Source of the DNA: Dryocosmus kuriphilus
Lineage: Eukaryota; Arthropoda; Insecta; Hymenoptera; Cynipidae
Direction of reading: 5' to 3'
Assembly: GCA_038277395.1 (NCBI GenBank)
Contig: CM076195.1
Span: forward strand, 152,635,594-152,699,593
Length of the DNA: 64,000 bases
Below are positions 41,806 to 53,037 of this stretch, piece by piece. The translations under genes and the position numbers were made by a program. Every line of letters starts with the position of its first letter. Position 1 is the stretch's first letter. Under the pieces are notes generated by a model. That model saw only the letters and a program-made list of their open reading frames with translations, had not been told where the DNA came from and did not search any database.

Positions 41806-44800
41806 GTTGAATACAGTTGGAGCAGGGGAAAGAGACATAATACAGTCGGAGCAGGGGGAAGTGGGTTCAATACACTTGGAACAGGAGGCAAAGGGTAATT
41901 ATATAGTTTGAACAAGGAGAAAAGGGTTCAATGTAGTTGACGCATAAGGAAACGGGCATAATACAGTTGGAACAGCAGAAGAGGGCTTTAATACACTTGG
42001 AACAATGAAAAGGTGTGCAATAAAATTTGGTGAATTCGGAAGGGTTATAATACAGTTGGAATAAGGGAAAAGGGTTTAGTGCAGTTGGAACAGAGGGAAA
42101 AGGTTATTATACAGTTGGAACAAGGAGAAGAGGTTTTAATATACTTGGAGCATATGGAAAGGGGCATAATAGAGTTGGAATAGCGTGAAAGGTGTTCAAT
42201 ACACCTGGAGCAGGGGAAAGGGGTACAATAAGGTCGGAAGAGGGGAAAAACGGTACAATAGAGTTGGAACAGGAGGAAAAAGGGTATTGTATAGTGGGAA
42301 AAAGAAGAAGAAGGATCATTCAATACACTTGGAGCGGGGAAAAGGGTGTGAGACTATTAGAGGATGAGGAAAGGGGTAATACAGTTGGAAAAGCGAAAAA
42401 AAGGGTATCATATGGTTAGAACAAGTAGAAGGGGGGTTAGTGCAGCTGCAGCATAGCGTAAGATGTATAATACAGTTAAAAGAGGGTGAAATGGGTGTAA
42501 ATACACATGGAGCAGGGGAAAGAGGTATAATACTGTTGGAAGAAGGGAAAATGAGTATAGTACAGTTCGAACAGGTGGTGAAGGGCATCACGCATATAGG
42601 GAAAGGGTTTCAATGCACTAAGAACAGGGGAAAGGGTTATAATACGGTTCGAACAAGAAGAAGTCGGTTTAATGAAGTTGGATCGTAGAGAAAGGGGTAT
42701 AATACAGTTGGAATAGAGGGTTAGGTCTCAATGCACAAGGAGCAGTCAAAAAAAGTATAGTACAGTTGGAACAAAGAGAAAAGGGTATTATACATTTGGA
42801 ACAAAGAGAAGAGGGTTTAATGCAGTTGGAGCATAAGGAAAGGGTATAATACAGTTGAAAAAAAAAGGGAAAATGGGTACAATACAGTTGGAGCAGGAGG
42901 GAAAAGGGTATTATATGTTTGTAACAAGGAGAAGAAGGATCAATTCAGTTGAATCATAAGAAAAGGGGAATAATACAGCTGTAACAGTGGGAAAGGGTTC
43001 AATACACTTGGAATGGGGAAAAGGGTATGAGACTGCTGGAGGACGGCGAAAGGGGTATAATTCAGTTACAGCAAGTAGAAGGGTGGTTAATGCAGCTGTA
43101 TCATAGGGCAAAAGGTATAGTACCGTTAAAACAGGGGGAAATGGGTTCGATACACTTGGAACAGGGGGGGGGGGGGGTATAATACTGTTGGGAGAAGGGA
43201 AAATGGGTATATTAGAGTTCGAACAGGTGGAGAAGGGTATCATGGATATCAGGAAAGGGCTTCAATGCACAAGGAACAGGGGAAGGGTTATAATACGGTT
43301 GGGACAAGAAGAAGAGGGCTTAATGAATTTGGAGCATAGAGAAAGAGGTATAATACAGTTGGAACAAGGGGATAAGGTCTCAATACACAAGGAGCAGGGG
43401 AAAAGTGTATAATACAGTTGGAACAGAGGGAAAAGGGTATTATACAATAGAAACAAAGAGAAGAGGGTTTAATACAGTTGGAGCATATGGAAAGGGGTAT
43501 TATACAGTTGAAAAAGTGCAAATGGGTACAATACAATTGGGACAGGTCGGGAAACGGTATTATATATTTGGAACAAGGAGAAAAAGGACCAACTCAGTTG
43601 AATCATAAGAAAAGGGGAACAATACAGTTGAAACAGTGGGAAAGGGTTCAATAAACTTGGAACGGGCAAAATGGTATGAGACTGTTGGAGGACGGCGAAA
43701 GGGGTTTAGTTAAGTTGGAATAGCGGAAAAAGAGTATCATACAGTTAGAACAAGTAGAAGGGTGGCTAATGCAGCTGTATCATAGGGCAAGAGGTATAAT
43801 ACCGTTACAACAGGGGGAAATGGGTTCAATACACTTGGAACAGGGGAAAGCGGTATAATACTGTTGGAAGAAGGTAAAATGGGTACAGTACAGTTGGAGC
43901 AGGTGGAAGGGGTATCAGGCATATCAGGAAAGGGTTTCAATGCACTAGGAACAGGGGAAAGCGTTATAATACGGTTGGAACAGAAGAAGAGGGTTTAGTG
44001 CATTTGGAGCATAGAGAAAGGGGCATAATACAGTGTAAAGATGTGGAAAAAAGTCTCAATACACAAGGAGCAGGGGAAAAGGTTATAATACAGTTGGAGC
44101 AGAGGGAAAAGGAAATTATGCAATTGAAACCAAGAGAAGAGGGTTTATTGCAGTTTGAGCATATGGAAAGGGGTATAATACACTTGAAAAAAGGGGAAAG
44201 GCGCATAATACATTTGGAACGAACCGGAATGGTATTATACGGTTGGAACGGGGGGGAAATGTTATTATACGGTTTGAGCAAGGATAAGAAGGTTTACTGT
44301 AGTTAGAGAATAGGGAAAGGGGTATGATATATTCGTAATAGAGGGAAAGGGGGTTAGTATACTTGGGACAAGGGAAAGGGGTATAATATTGTTGGAAAAG
44401 GGGGAAAGAAGTATAATAGAGTTGGAACAGGGGGAAAATGGATCAATATACTTAGAACAGGGGAAAGTTGTGTGATACTGTTGGAAGAAGGGGAAGGGGC
44501 TATAATATAGTTGGAACAGGCAAAAAAGTGTAATATGGAGTTAAAAAAGGAGAAGAGGGTTTAATGCAGTTGTAGCATATGGAAAGGGGTATAATACAGT
44601 TTAAATAAGGGGAAAGGAGTATAATACATTTGGAAAGGGGAGTAAATGGTATTATACGGTTGGAACAAAGATAAGAGTGTTTAATGTAGTTAGAGCATAG
44701 GGAAAGGTGTATAATACATTTGGAACAGAGGGAAAAGAGTAAAATATACTTGGTACAAGGGAAAGAGGTATAATACGGTTGGAAGAAGGGGAAGGGAGTA

Positions 44801-44893
44801 TAATACAGTTGTAGAAGGGAGAAAATGGTATCATATAGTTGGAACAAGGAGAAGAGGCTTTAATGCATTTGGAGCATAGAGAAAAGGGGTATA
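41805..44893 (-). repeat. 29-30 bp minisatellite array, about 3.1 kb, purine-rich strand on plus
   Basis: Over 100 units of GTATAATACAGTTGGAACAG plus GGGAAAAGG. Variant units with TTTAATGCAGTTGGAGCATA recur at multiples near 150 bases, a higher-order pattern of about five units. A 14-G run lies at 43164-43177. Frames across it are artefacts. Confidence 0.95.
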
Positions 44894-44930
44894 AAAAAAG
44901 ATACAGGTACGCACTACACACACACAGCAA

Positions 44931-45488
44931 GTGAACTACACACATAGACAGACATCCGTCCCAAGCACAGCAGGACAACAAAATAAGAATATCACAGAAC
45001 AAACGTGTTACATTTCTTTGCCATATGTCCATGGACTGTCGGAAAAAATGTCTAGCATTCTCAAACCCTTTAACATAAAACTTGCGTCCTGTAATATCAA
45101 AGATCTCACAACGATATTTAAGTCGAAAAAAGATCCCATTCCTAAAGAAAAAATGCCCAATGTATTTTACAGCACTCCATGTAATAACTGCGAAGCAGCA
45201 TACATAGGCACAACAAAACGCCCACTCCATGTACGAGTTAAGGAATACGTGAAAGATGTTTACCAACTACCAAATAAATGGACGATAATGAGCAAACATG
45301 CTTGGTACAAAGATGATCGGTTTGATTTTGGACAAACTAAAATTTTAGAAAAAACTGATCATTACAAAAAGCCAATGTTTTTAGAAATGGCCCATATTGT
45401 CGGCAACCTGTTTTCAGCCAACCGAAAAGCCGATACGGAAAATCTTTCCAGTTTTTATTTCCCTCTTTTAGAAAATAGTAAATTTTAA
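44931..45488 (+). pseudogene. GIY-YIG endonuclease of PLE family B, right arm (best preserved)
   Basis: An uninterrupted 185-codon frame: linker QTSVPSTAGQQNKNITEQTC, then LPYVHGLSEKMSSILKPFNI, NVFYSTPCNNCEAAYIGTTK, RPLHVRVKEYVKDVYQLPNK, KHAWYKDDRFDFGQTKILEK and PMFLEMAHIVGNLFSANRKA. The GIY-YIG signature strands, Arg and the catalytic Glu are all in place. The RT part is missing upstream (minisatellite), so it is a domain fragment, though the domain could in principle fold. Confidence 0.88.
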
Positions 45489-45656
45489 CCTCTCATAATA
45501 CGAAACGGAAATTTAAAAATAGATCGATGATTAGTCTCCCTATAGTTTTATTCCTTTCCTTTCCGGTTGCCCTTACCCCATTTCATCTAACAAGGTCCAA
45601 TTTACTGCTATCCTCCTAGAAGAAACTCTATTGGAAAACAAGTTTTCTTCCCGCTT

Positions 45657-45687
45657 CCCCTGACAAGGCACCACCCAAAACCGACAG
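45657..45687 (+). ncRNA. hammerhead-ribozyme-like motif, PLE B right arm
   Basis: CCCCTGACAAGGCACCACCC then AAAACCGACAGC: same motif as 40740-40770 in the opposite direction, 170 bases past the endonuclease stop. The GAAA box is AAAA here. Confidence 0.45.
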
Positions 45688-45869
45688 CTTCTACATATGT
45701 TTTTTTCAGTAATCAGTTACTAGTGAAAATATCAACAGCTTAGTTTTCTCTTAGGAAGAAAATTATATTTCCATCATGATTATAATGGATTACTCGTTCT
45801 AATAAGGTTAGTAGTTAGTAACACAATAATAATAACCAAAAATTTCCCATATTGTTAAAACTTTCTTAA

Positions 45870-46540
45870 AAATGATGTATTTTTATTTTCACATCAATAA
45901 TTTGTTAGAAATTTCGTGCTGATAAGAAACACATGTAATTCTTTACAGGGTAAATAATTTCACTGACGAGGGCCGCCAAGTCTTTTTCAAAAATCGGCCT
46001 CGAACGTTCTATGGAAAGTTTTATTAGCATTAAGCTTTAAGCGCCTGTGAAATGTTTTTTTAAATAAACATGAGATTCAATAGAACGTCGTCTTTCACAT
46101 AATTAAATACTTTTTAATTAATTATAATCCGAGCATTGTCTAAAAACATTTTACCGTTAATTTTTTATTCAAAGGTGGACATTTCTAGATATGTACCAAA
46201 ATATATGGAACTTTAAGAAAACAAGAAGTTTAGCATAAGGAATCGATTGAGTAGCATTTGCAACTTTATTGAAATAAACATACGAATTTAGTGTGAATCT
46301 TATAGATAAGCTACATCGCCATCAAATCGTGTTTACAAGTTATTGCTTCATAATGGAAAAATTAGAATTGCGTGTTTCCAGTTTAATCAGTTTCACCTGG
46401 CTTTGGTCACGTAGGCGAAACCGCGTGCAAAAAAAAATTCCACTTGTTATGATCAAATACACCAAATCTTCAAATTATTGAAGATATTATAAATTCTTGA
46501 AAGATGACACTAGATAATATCATGCGCATCTTTAGCTCAA
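45870..46540. other. no gene seen; contains a PLE flank
   Basis: AT-rich. A hammerhead-like motif is at 45961-46010; 46255-46350 resembles 23185-23290. Confidence 0.4.
45961..46010 (+). ncRNA. hammerhead-ribozyme-like motif of a PLE flank, degenerate
   Basis: CACTGACGAGGGCCG ... CGGCCTCGAACG: intact CUGACGA box and stem II strands GGGCCG/CGGCC, but GAAC instead of GAAA. Homologous to the minus-strand motif at 36501-36545, where the first box is mutated and GAAA is intact. Confidence 0.5.
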
Positions 46541-46547
46541 TTTTTAC

Positions 46548-47365
46548 TTATACATTATTGCAATTCTTACATTTAGTTTTATAAGTTACATCTTGTTTAT
46601 CCAATTTCTCACGAATATCTATTCCTAATTTGATAATTGTATTACTTTCGAACGAAACTCTCTTAATTGTGCGTAAACCCATTCTGTCTAACATTGATCC
46701 TAAAACTTTCGAAATTTTTCCAAGGTATGGCAAAAATGTATTGAATTTATTATAAACTGTAGCATTAGTTTCATTTTTATTTTTGTCGTTAATTCTGATC
46801 TGACGTATTCTGCCCTAGACATTCTGTTTACAATCTGTTTACAGATTTGTATATTTTTTTCATGAAATTCTTCATGTCCTAATTTTACAGCTCCGTCTAC
46901 AATGTTTTGATGATTTCAATTTTATGTTGTATAGGATTATTTGAAAGTACCCAGTTGAATACCTTTAGAAATAAATCTACTTTATTCTGTTTCACACATA
47001 GCGTTGAATCATCTACATATCTAGCATAGAAGGGCAATTCAAACTCAATTTGATTAAAAACTTTATTCATTGAATCTTACATTACAACTTCTGCTAAACT
47101 GTGAGATAAGGCTGATTCTATTGGCGTGCCAAATTTTGGTTTATAATATTTTCCAATAAATTGAAAGTAGGTGGAGTAAAAAGTAAAATTAATCGCATCA
47201 ATGAATTGATTATATGGAACTTCAGTATAGTCTTTTATATTCTCTTTTCTCAATAGCAGCTTGATTTTTATGGTTTATGATTTTATGATTTATATCAACA
47301 GAAGCTAAAATGTGATCATTAGGGATGTTACTTCCATCAATAAGTTTCAAGAAGATACCACTGCT
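46548..47365 (-). pseudogene. Penelope-like element, family C: RT and start of endonuclease, heavily decayed
   Basis: Read on minus from 47365: HILASVDINHKIINHKN, a stretch around the GTPMGSPLS-equivalent (47080-47140), the MLDM/RYVDDSTLC-equivalent region (about 47010-47030), FLKVFNWVLSNNPIQHKIEI, then LPYLGKISKVLGSMLDRMGL and KCKNCNN at 46560. The order is that of a PLE RT followed by the endonuclease linker. Stops occur every few dozen codons. It directly adjoins minisatellite at 47370. Confidence 0.7.
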
Positions 47366-47369
47366 TGAT

Positions 47370-47692
47370 TGATGGTTTAGTGTAGTTGGAGCATAGGGAA
47401 AGGGGTATAGTACATTTGGAACAGAGGGAAAAGGGTCCAATATACTTGGAGCAACATGAAGGGGTATAATACGATTGGATGACGGGCAAAGGAGTATAAT
47501 ACAGTTGGAACTAGGAGAAAATGGTATCATATAGTTGGAACAAGGAGAAGAGGCTTTAATGAAGTTTAGACATAGGGAAAGAGGTATGATACAGTTGGAA
47601 CAGGAGGAAAATGGTTCAATATACTTAGAACAGGGGAAAAGGGAAAAGGGTTATAATATAGTTGGAACAGGTGGAAAAGTGTAATATAGAGT
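47370..47692 (-). repeat. 29-30 bp minisatellite array, short
   Basis: About 11 units, purine-rich strand on plus. This stretch with the following hairpins is an inverted copy of 57060-57470. Confidence 0.9.
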
Positions 47693-47696
47693 TAAA

Positions 47697-47775
47697 AATC
47701 TGCCCGCTTCGCGGGCACATTGTAATCACGCGCTTCGCGCGAAGTATGAGCACGCATACGGCGCGCGTTTACTGA
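47697..47775. repeat. GC-rich hairpins at the array end
   Basis: GCCCGCTTCGCGGGC and CGCGCTTCGCGCG are two near-perfect palindromes within 45 bases, in otherwise AT-rich DNA. The same block in reverse lies at 57060-57128. Confidence 0.85.
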
Positions 47776-47789
47776 GTAATCCTTCGAGT

Positions 47790-48010
47790 TTCCTTGATGG
47801 AAAGTTTCTTGTTGATATTATTGGCCGTGGAGAATAATCAGCCTTGTGAGCTTTTAACAAACCATAGGATAATTTGAGAACTGTCCTGAGGTTATTTATG
47901 TCTCCTCTGTCTGTAACATTTCCCGGATAGCCTTCGAGATAATTCTCTCGTGACTTAGCCTCATTTAATTGACTCTTTATTGAAAGGAAAGATTTTATAT
48001 TTAGAACCAG
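47790..48010 (-). pseudogene. small hAT (ZMYM1-like) fragment
   Basis: The minus frame reads ENYLEGYPGNVTDRGDINNL and LLKAHKADYSP, matching the LLKAHKAVYP start of the hAT pseudogene at 31.2 kb and extending it upstream. Confidence 0.55.
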
Positions 48011-48689
48011 GCTACCTCTTTCATGGATTCACCTTCCCCATCTTCTATCTATCTCAACTAAATCCACGAATCAATATTTTAGTTAAAAAGGAACTTATCT
48101 TTATTTGTTTATTTAGATGAGTGTTACTACTGAATTTTTAAGACCTTCGTCTCTAATGAGCCGTCCTTGCAGATTATTTCTCTAAAGTTGCAACTTCATT
48201 AGCTGATGCTAAATACAGTTCCAAAATCTTATTCTATCTAATTTTTTTAAATCATCAGTGACCTTCAGCGGCTATTCTCTTCTGTATAAGCTTTTAGACG
48301 CCTTGATATGGAACAACAAAAATTATTGCCTCTCTTTGCTATTTTTTCATGTTTTTGAGTTGAATGATTTTGAGGCATCACTTATAGAATCATCCCATCA
48401 AGTTCTTTTAGCGGTCAGTTTTTAGAAAATCGTAGAGTTATTATTCATTAAAGAAAGCTTTTCTCAATGTCACCTTGGAAGGTTAAAAACAATATTTTCT
48501 AGGAGAATAAACAGTCCGTTATGAAATGCAAATACACTTATCTTTTTTTCCCGCTGTTATGTATATACGCACACGTTTTATTTGCTTTCACGTGCTACTA
48601 TTGATAGAGGTTGGGAAAGCTGGAAATTCCTACCAATCCCCGTCGATTTTGGTGCGAATTGCCATATTTTTCGAAGCAAGTTCTAGTAT

Positions 48690-48698
48690 ATAAATTGG
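48690..48698 (+). promoter_or_regulatory. TATA box of the small secreted-peptide gene, copy 2
   Basis: TATATAAAT about 85 bases before ATG 48777. GGGAAAGCTGGAAATTCC at about 48611-48628 contains GGAAATTCC, a good match to NF-kB-type sites used by insect immune genes; functional meaning is inference. Confidence 0.6.
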
Positions 48699-48776
48699 AG
48701 AGTCGATTTCTTAAAAATCATAAGTGATCCTTTAAGAGATTCTCAAAAAGTCAGTGCTATACACCTAGAAAGAGAA

Positions 48777-48830
48777 TGAGGTCCCTTCTTGTTGCCCTTA
48801 TCATCTCTGTGCTTTTCTTCAATGAAATTC
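48777..48830 (+). CDS. first coding exon of a small secreted peptide, copy 2
   Basis: MRSLLVALIISVLFFNEI, a short signal peptide ending at a GTAAGTTT splice donor near 48830, as in copy 1 at 13303. The 5' leader of about 55 bases is also conserved (GAGATTCTCAAAAAGTCAGTGC). No mature-peptide exon is seen before the LINE tail at 48.9 kb. Either the next exon was lost or it lies beyond the LINE insertion; I could not find it. Confidence 0.55.
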
Positions 48831-48899
48831 GTAAGTTTAGTATTGCCAAAATAGTTCCAAAATTATTATTATTATTGTACCCTTAAGCAATTTTCTTTT

Positions 48900-49985
48900 C
48901 GGGGTAAGCCTCGTTCCATTACCAGGGATTAGGTAATTTCTATGGTTGTGGAAGGGAGTGCGCATTGGAAGGTATAGGTTTTAGATCAATCCAGAAGTCA
49001 CACATGCTCCTCATTCAAACAACACAGTAGACCCACAAAACCTCTCCAACCCAGGTCGCTGATCGGTCTCTCTATCAATCATTCCTGTTGGCCGGCTTCA
49101 TACAGCCATATTGGGATTAATACGCAAAGCCCAATCTATATTGACTAGGTAAAGCCTTCCACCAGGGCCCATGAGTATCCATAGGTATAGACAATTTTTC
49201 GCCTTACATCTCTATTCTGACATATAACTTTTGCTTTCTTTATAACCATACATATTTTCATGCAAGCTCTTGTATTCCTAAGGCTCTCTATATCTCACTT
49301 GAGAGTCTCATTCACATATTTTCACCATTCTTTCCTCGGTCTACCTCTCGGTGCGTGACCGTTCACTTTACCGATATATGCATGCTTCTTTAAACCTCCT
49401 TCATCCATTCTCTCTACATGACCAAATCATCTCAACAAATTTCTTTCATTCTTATCCATCAAAGTTTCATCTGCGCCACATTCTTTGAGAATCCACTCAT
49501 TACTGACTTTATCCATTAGTTTTTTACTGGAAATATTCCACAGGAAACGCATTTTAACGGCAGCCACTTTACTACTATCCTTTTTTTGGAATGTTTAAGT
49601 CTCGCTACCATACAGCGCAGTGGGTACAAGTACAGAGTTATATACTGCAACTTTGGCTTTATTTGGCACATTTTTACTTCTGTTAAAGGCTCCCACACTG
49701 CCTATAGCTTTACGACCCTATTTTATACGTCTGCAAATTTCTCTTTCTACCTTTCCGTCAGCATTAAATGAGCATACAAGATACACGAAATGACCAACTT
49801 GTTGAAACCTCTCTTCGCTTGGAGCAATATTGCATACTCTGCTCAACATTCTCTGCAAATTTTGCGCAGATCGTCTGCAAAAGTCAAACTATACACTTTC
49901 ACTGTTCCGAGATCAACACCTTCTTCGTTTAAGCACACTATTCGTAGACAATAATCCATATGTGTTATACATATTGAATAACCAC
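48900..49985 (-). pseudogene. LINE fragment: RT end and tail, longer copy
   Basis: On minus from 49985: GMPPWLFNMYN, pieces with ERFQQVGHFVYLVCSFNADG and KVEREICRRI, VAVYNSVLVPTALYGSET, then LLRWFGHVERMDEGGLKKHA and a GRPRKEW tail near 49330, and the 3' region to about 48900. This is the post-catalytic part of an insect LINE RT. It has many stops. Same element as 13440-14040. Confidence 0.75.
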
Positions 49986-50028
49986 GGTGGCATGCCTATA
50001 TGGGCCATTTGGAAAACATTTGTCTTTT

Positions 50029-50376
50029 CTAGGGATGAGTTTTTTCTAAAATTTCTGTTTGTCCAAAATTAAACCGATCATCTTTGTACCAAGCATGTTT
50101 GGTCATTATCCTCCATTTATTTGGTGGTTGGCAAACATCTTTCACGTATTCCTTAACTCGTACATGGAGTGGGCGTTTTGTTGTACCTATGTACACTGCT
50201 TCGCAGTTATTACATGGGGTGCTGTAAACTACATTGGAAATTTTTTCTTTGGGAACGGGATCCTTTTTCGACTTACAAATCGGTGTGAGATCGTTGATAT
50301 TACAAAAGGCAAGTTTTATGTTGAAGGGTATGAGAATGCTAGACATTTTTTCTGAGAGTCCATGGACATCTGGCAA
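50029..50376 (-). pseudogene. GIY-YIG endonuclease of PLE family B, third copy, truncated
   Basis: 115 codons nearly identical to the 40939-41409 copy (VHGLSEKMSSILIPFNIKLA, NVVYSTPCNNCEAVYIGTTK), ending at FNFGQTEILEKTHP where the LINE fragment side begins. The part with the catalytic Glu is barely left in a shifted frame (about 49990-50030). Confidence 0.85.
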
Positions 50377-50559
50377 AGAAATGTAACGAGTTTATTCTGT
50401 GATATTCTTATTTTGTTGTCCTGTTGAGATTGGCACGGATGTCCGACTGTTTGTGTATGTGTGGTTCTTCCGTCAGTCGTCACTTGCTGTGTGTGTACCT
50501 GTATCTTTCTTGCTGTACGTAATTTAATCTCTGCTAGAGTTACCCTTTTACTTTTGATA

Positions 50560-50770
50560 TGTTTATGATATTATTACTGCTGCTCCCGCTGATCAAATCC
50601 AAACAATTCTTAACGGTTTCAATAATTTCAATCAAAACATTCAATTCACTCTCGAGGAAGTACCAGACGGTAAAATCAACTTCCTTGATGTTCTCATAAT
50701 AAGAGGAGACAATCGCTTAGAAAAACATTGGTATCGAAAACCAACTGCATTCAGTCAGTATTCCATGAAA
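50560..50770 (+). pseudogene. PLE RT fragment, family B, third copy
   Basis: DIITAAPADQIQTILNGFNN ... KINFLDVLIIRGDNRLEKHW, followed by the minisatellite at 50772; collinear with 41590-41805. Confidence 0.85.
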
Positions 50771-50771
50771 G

Positions 50772-51836
50772 GGGTTCAATACAGTTGGAGCAGGGGAAAG
50801 AGATATAATACAGTCGGAGCAGGGGGAAGTGGGTTCAATACACTTGGAACAGGAGGGAAAGGGTTATTATATAGTTTGAACAAGGAGAAGAGGGTTCAAT
50901 GTAGTTGGCGCATAAGGAAAGGGGCATAATACAGTTGGAACAGCGGAAGAGGGGTTCAATACACTTGGAACAGGGAAAAGGTGTGCAATAAAATTGGGTG
51001 AATTCGGAAGTGTTCTAATACAGTCGGAATAAGGGAAAAGGGCTTAGTGCAGTTGGAACAGAGGGAAAAGGGTATTGTATAGTGGGAAAAAAAAGAAGAA
51101 GGATCATTCAATACACTTGGAACGGGGAAAAGGGTATGAGACTATTAGAGGACGAGGAAAGGGGTAATACAGTTGGAAAAGCGAAAAAAGGGTATCATAT
51201 GGTTAGAACAAGTAGAAGGGGGGTTAGTGCAGCTGCAGCATAGGGTAAGATGTATAATACAGTTAAAACAGGGTGAAATGGGTTTAATACACATGGAGCA
51301 GGGGAAAGAGGTATAATACTGTTGAAGAAGAAGGAAAATGAGTATAGCACAGTTCGAACAGGTGGAAAAGGGTATCACGCATATAAGGAAAGTGTTTCAA
51401 TGCACTAGGAACAGGGGAAAGGGTTATAATACGGTTCGAACAAGAGGAAGTCGGTTTAATGAAGTTGGATCGTAGAGAAAGGGGTATAATACAGTTGCAA
51501 TAGAGGGTAAGGCCTCAATGCACAAGGAGCAGTGAGAAAAAGTATAATACAGTTGGAACAGAGGGAAAAGGGTATTATACATTTGGAACAAAGAGAAGAG
51601 GGTTTAATGCAGTTGCAGCATAAGGAAAGGGGTATAATACAGTTGAAAAAAGGGAAAATGGGTACAATACAGTTGGAGCAGGAGGCAAAAGAGTATTATA
51701 TGCTTGTAACAATGAGAAGAAGGATCAATTCAGTTGAATCATAAGAAAAGGGGAATAATACAGTTGTAACAGTGGGAAAGGGTTCAATACACTTGGAATG
51801 GGGAAAAGGGTATGAGACTGTTGGAGGACGGCGAAA
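50772..51836 (-). repeat. 29-30 bp minisatellite array, about 1.07 kb
   Basis: Collinear with the first third of the 41.8-kb array (same variant order, e.g. AGAAGGGGGGTTAGTGCAGC), then broken off at GGAGGACGGCGAAAG by a reversed PLE RT fragment. Confidence 0.93.
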
Positions 51837-51837
51837 G

Positions 51838-52080
51838 TTATTCCTCTTTCAGCGAACTTGTTAATAAAGTTGACTTTATATTTATGTGGATGGTATGAGA
51901 AAACATTGAGGCACTACTCTGATGTAGTTGGTTTTTCATACCAATTTTTGTTTAAACGATAGCCTACTCTTATTGTGAGAACATCAGTAAAGCTGATTTT
52001 ACCGTCTGATTCTTCCTCGAGAGTGAATTGAATATTGTGATTGAAATTGTTATAAGCGTTTAGAATTGTTTGACTCGAGA
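51838..52080 (-). pseudogene. PLE RT end fragment, reversed
   Basis: On minus: QTILNAYNNFNHNIQFTLEE, then SDGKISFTDVLTIRVGYRLN and KYKVNFINKFAERGITF, the RT end and the start of the following linker. It faces the array from its right side, opposite to 50560-50770. Confidence 0.8.
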
Positions 52081-53037
52081 GACAACTGAAACAGATCTAA
52101 TTTTAATAAAACTAAATTTGTCAATTTCACTAACATGCAGATTCGCAAGTACGTGATGAGAACTGCCGCGCCGGTTTGGGGGAAAAGTTTGGTTTGCCAA
52201 TTCCCTTTCACCAGTTATCATTCAAACGTCTGATTCTTGATTTCTATCTAATATCAAATATATCCAAATAAATGACCAGAATAAGGCCAGATTGAAGTTT
52301 GTTAACTGTGTCAACAATTTTGCCCAACAGCAACATTTACACAAAAATCCCGCAAATGGCTTTCAAAAACAAGTATATGATGATTTTAAACTTACTAAAC
52401 TATTTATAAACACTAGCATTAACTTTTCAGTCAGAAAAGCTGACAAAGGTAACATTTCGATAGCGATGAACAAATATGAGTATGAATCAGATTTAACCCT
52501 TATGTTGCCAGACACAAAAATTTATAAACCTTAACAAAAGAGGAAGATATCTATATACAGAAAACTTCAGCTGCCCCTCTCAAAGCAAATAATCCTAATC
52601 CTTCCAGATTTTATGGTCTAAGAAAAATCCATAATGACCCGGAACATCTCAGACTAATTGTTTCATTTATAGGCAGGCCAACTTAGAATCTCGCGTCCTT
52701 TTATAAAACCATCATCTCAAATAATATCACTTCACCATTTTCAAGAGTAAAAAACAGTTTTGAGTTTATTGAGAAAATTACAAACATCTCACTTCCTGCA
52801 GGTTACAAACTATTTTCCTCTGTCTCCTTTTCTTTGTTCACAAACGTTCCTATCGGTCTCGCGATTGTTGCGGTAAAGTGAAGATGGCCTCAAATTCAAA
52901 ATAATGTAAAAATGCCAATAAAATAATTTCTAAAAGGACTACGAACTTGTGCAAGTATTTCATCGTTCAATTTGAAGGTATTATCATACAAGCAGAAGGT
53001 AGGCTTTCCTATAGGTTCTCCACTTTCTCCCATTCTA

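Larger units (their letters stand above)
40555..45870. mobile_element. Penelope-like composite with about 1-kb inverted arms around RT fragment and minisatellite (family B)
   Basis: The left arm 40555-41540 and right arm 44895-45870 are reverse complements of each other, each with a GIY-YIG endonuclease pointing outward and a hammerhead-like motif beyond it. Between them lie an RT fragment (+, about 41590-41800) and 3.1 kb of 29-30 bp minisatellite. PLEs are known to have long-terminal-repeat-like flanks in direct or inverted order. Confidence 0.8.
48230..49540 (+). repeat. segmental duplication, copy 2 (partner 12690-14066)
   Basis: Same order of landmarks as copy 1: CTGTATAAGCTTTTAGACGC, TATATAAAT promoter, ATGAGG exon, GTAAGTTT donor, LINE tail. 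The LINE part continues beyond the copied end to 49985. Confidence 0.85.

Noticed and set aside
42045..44306. Many 60-115 codon frames in the minisatellite (both strands)
   Set aside because: Produced by the 29-30 bp unit; the same in the arrays at 16.6, 50.8, 55.4 and 57-60 kb.
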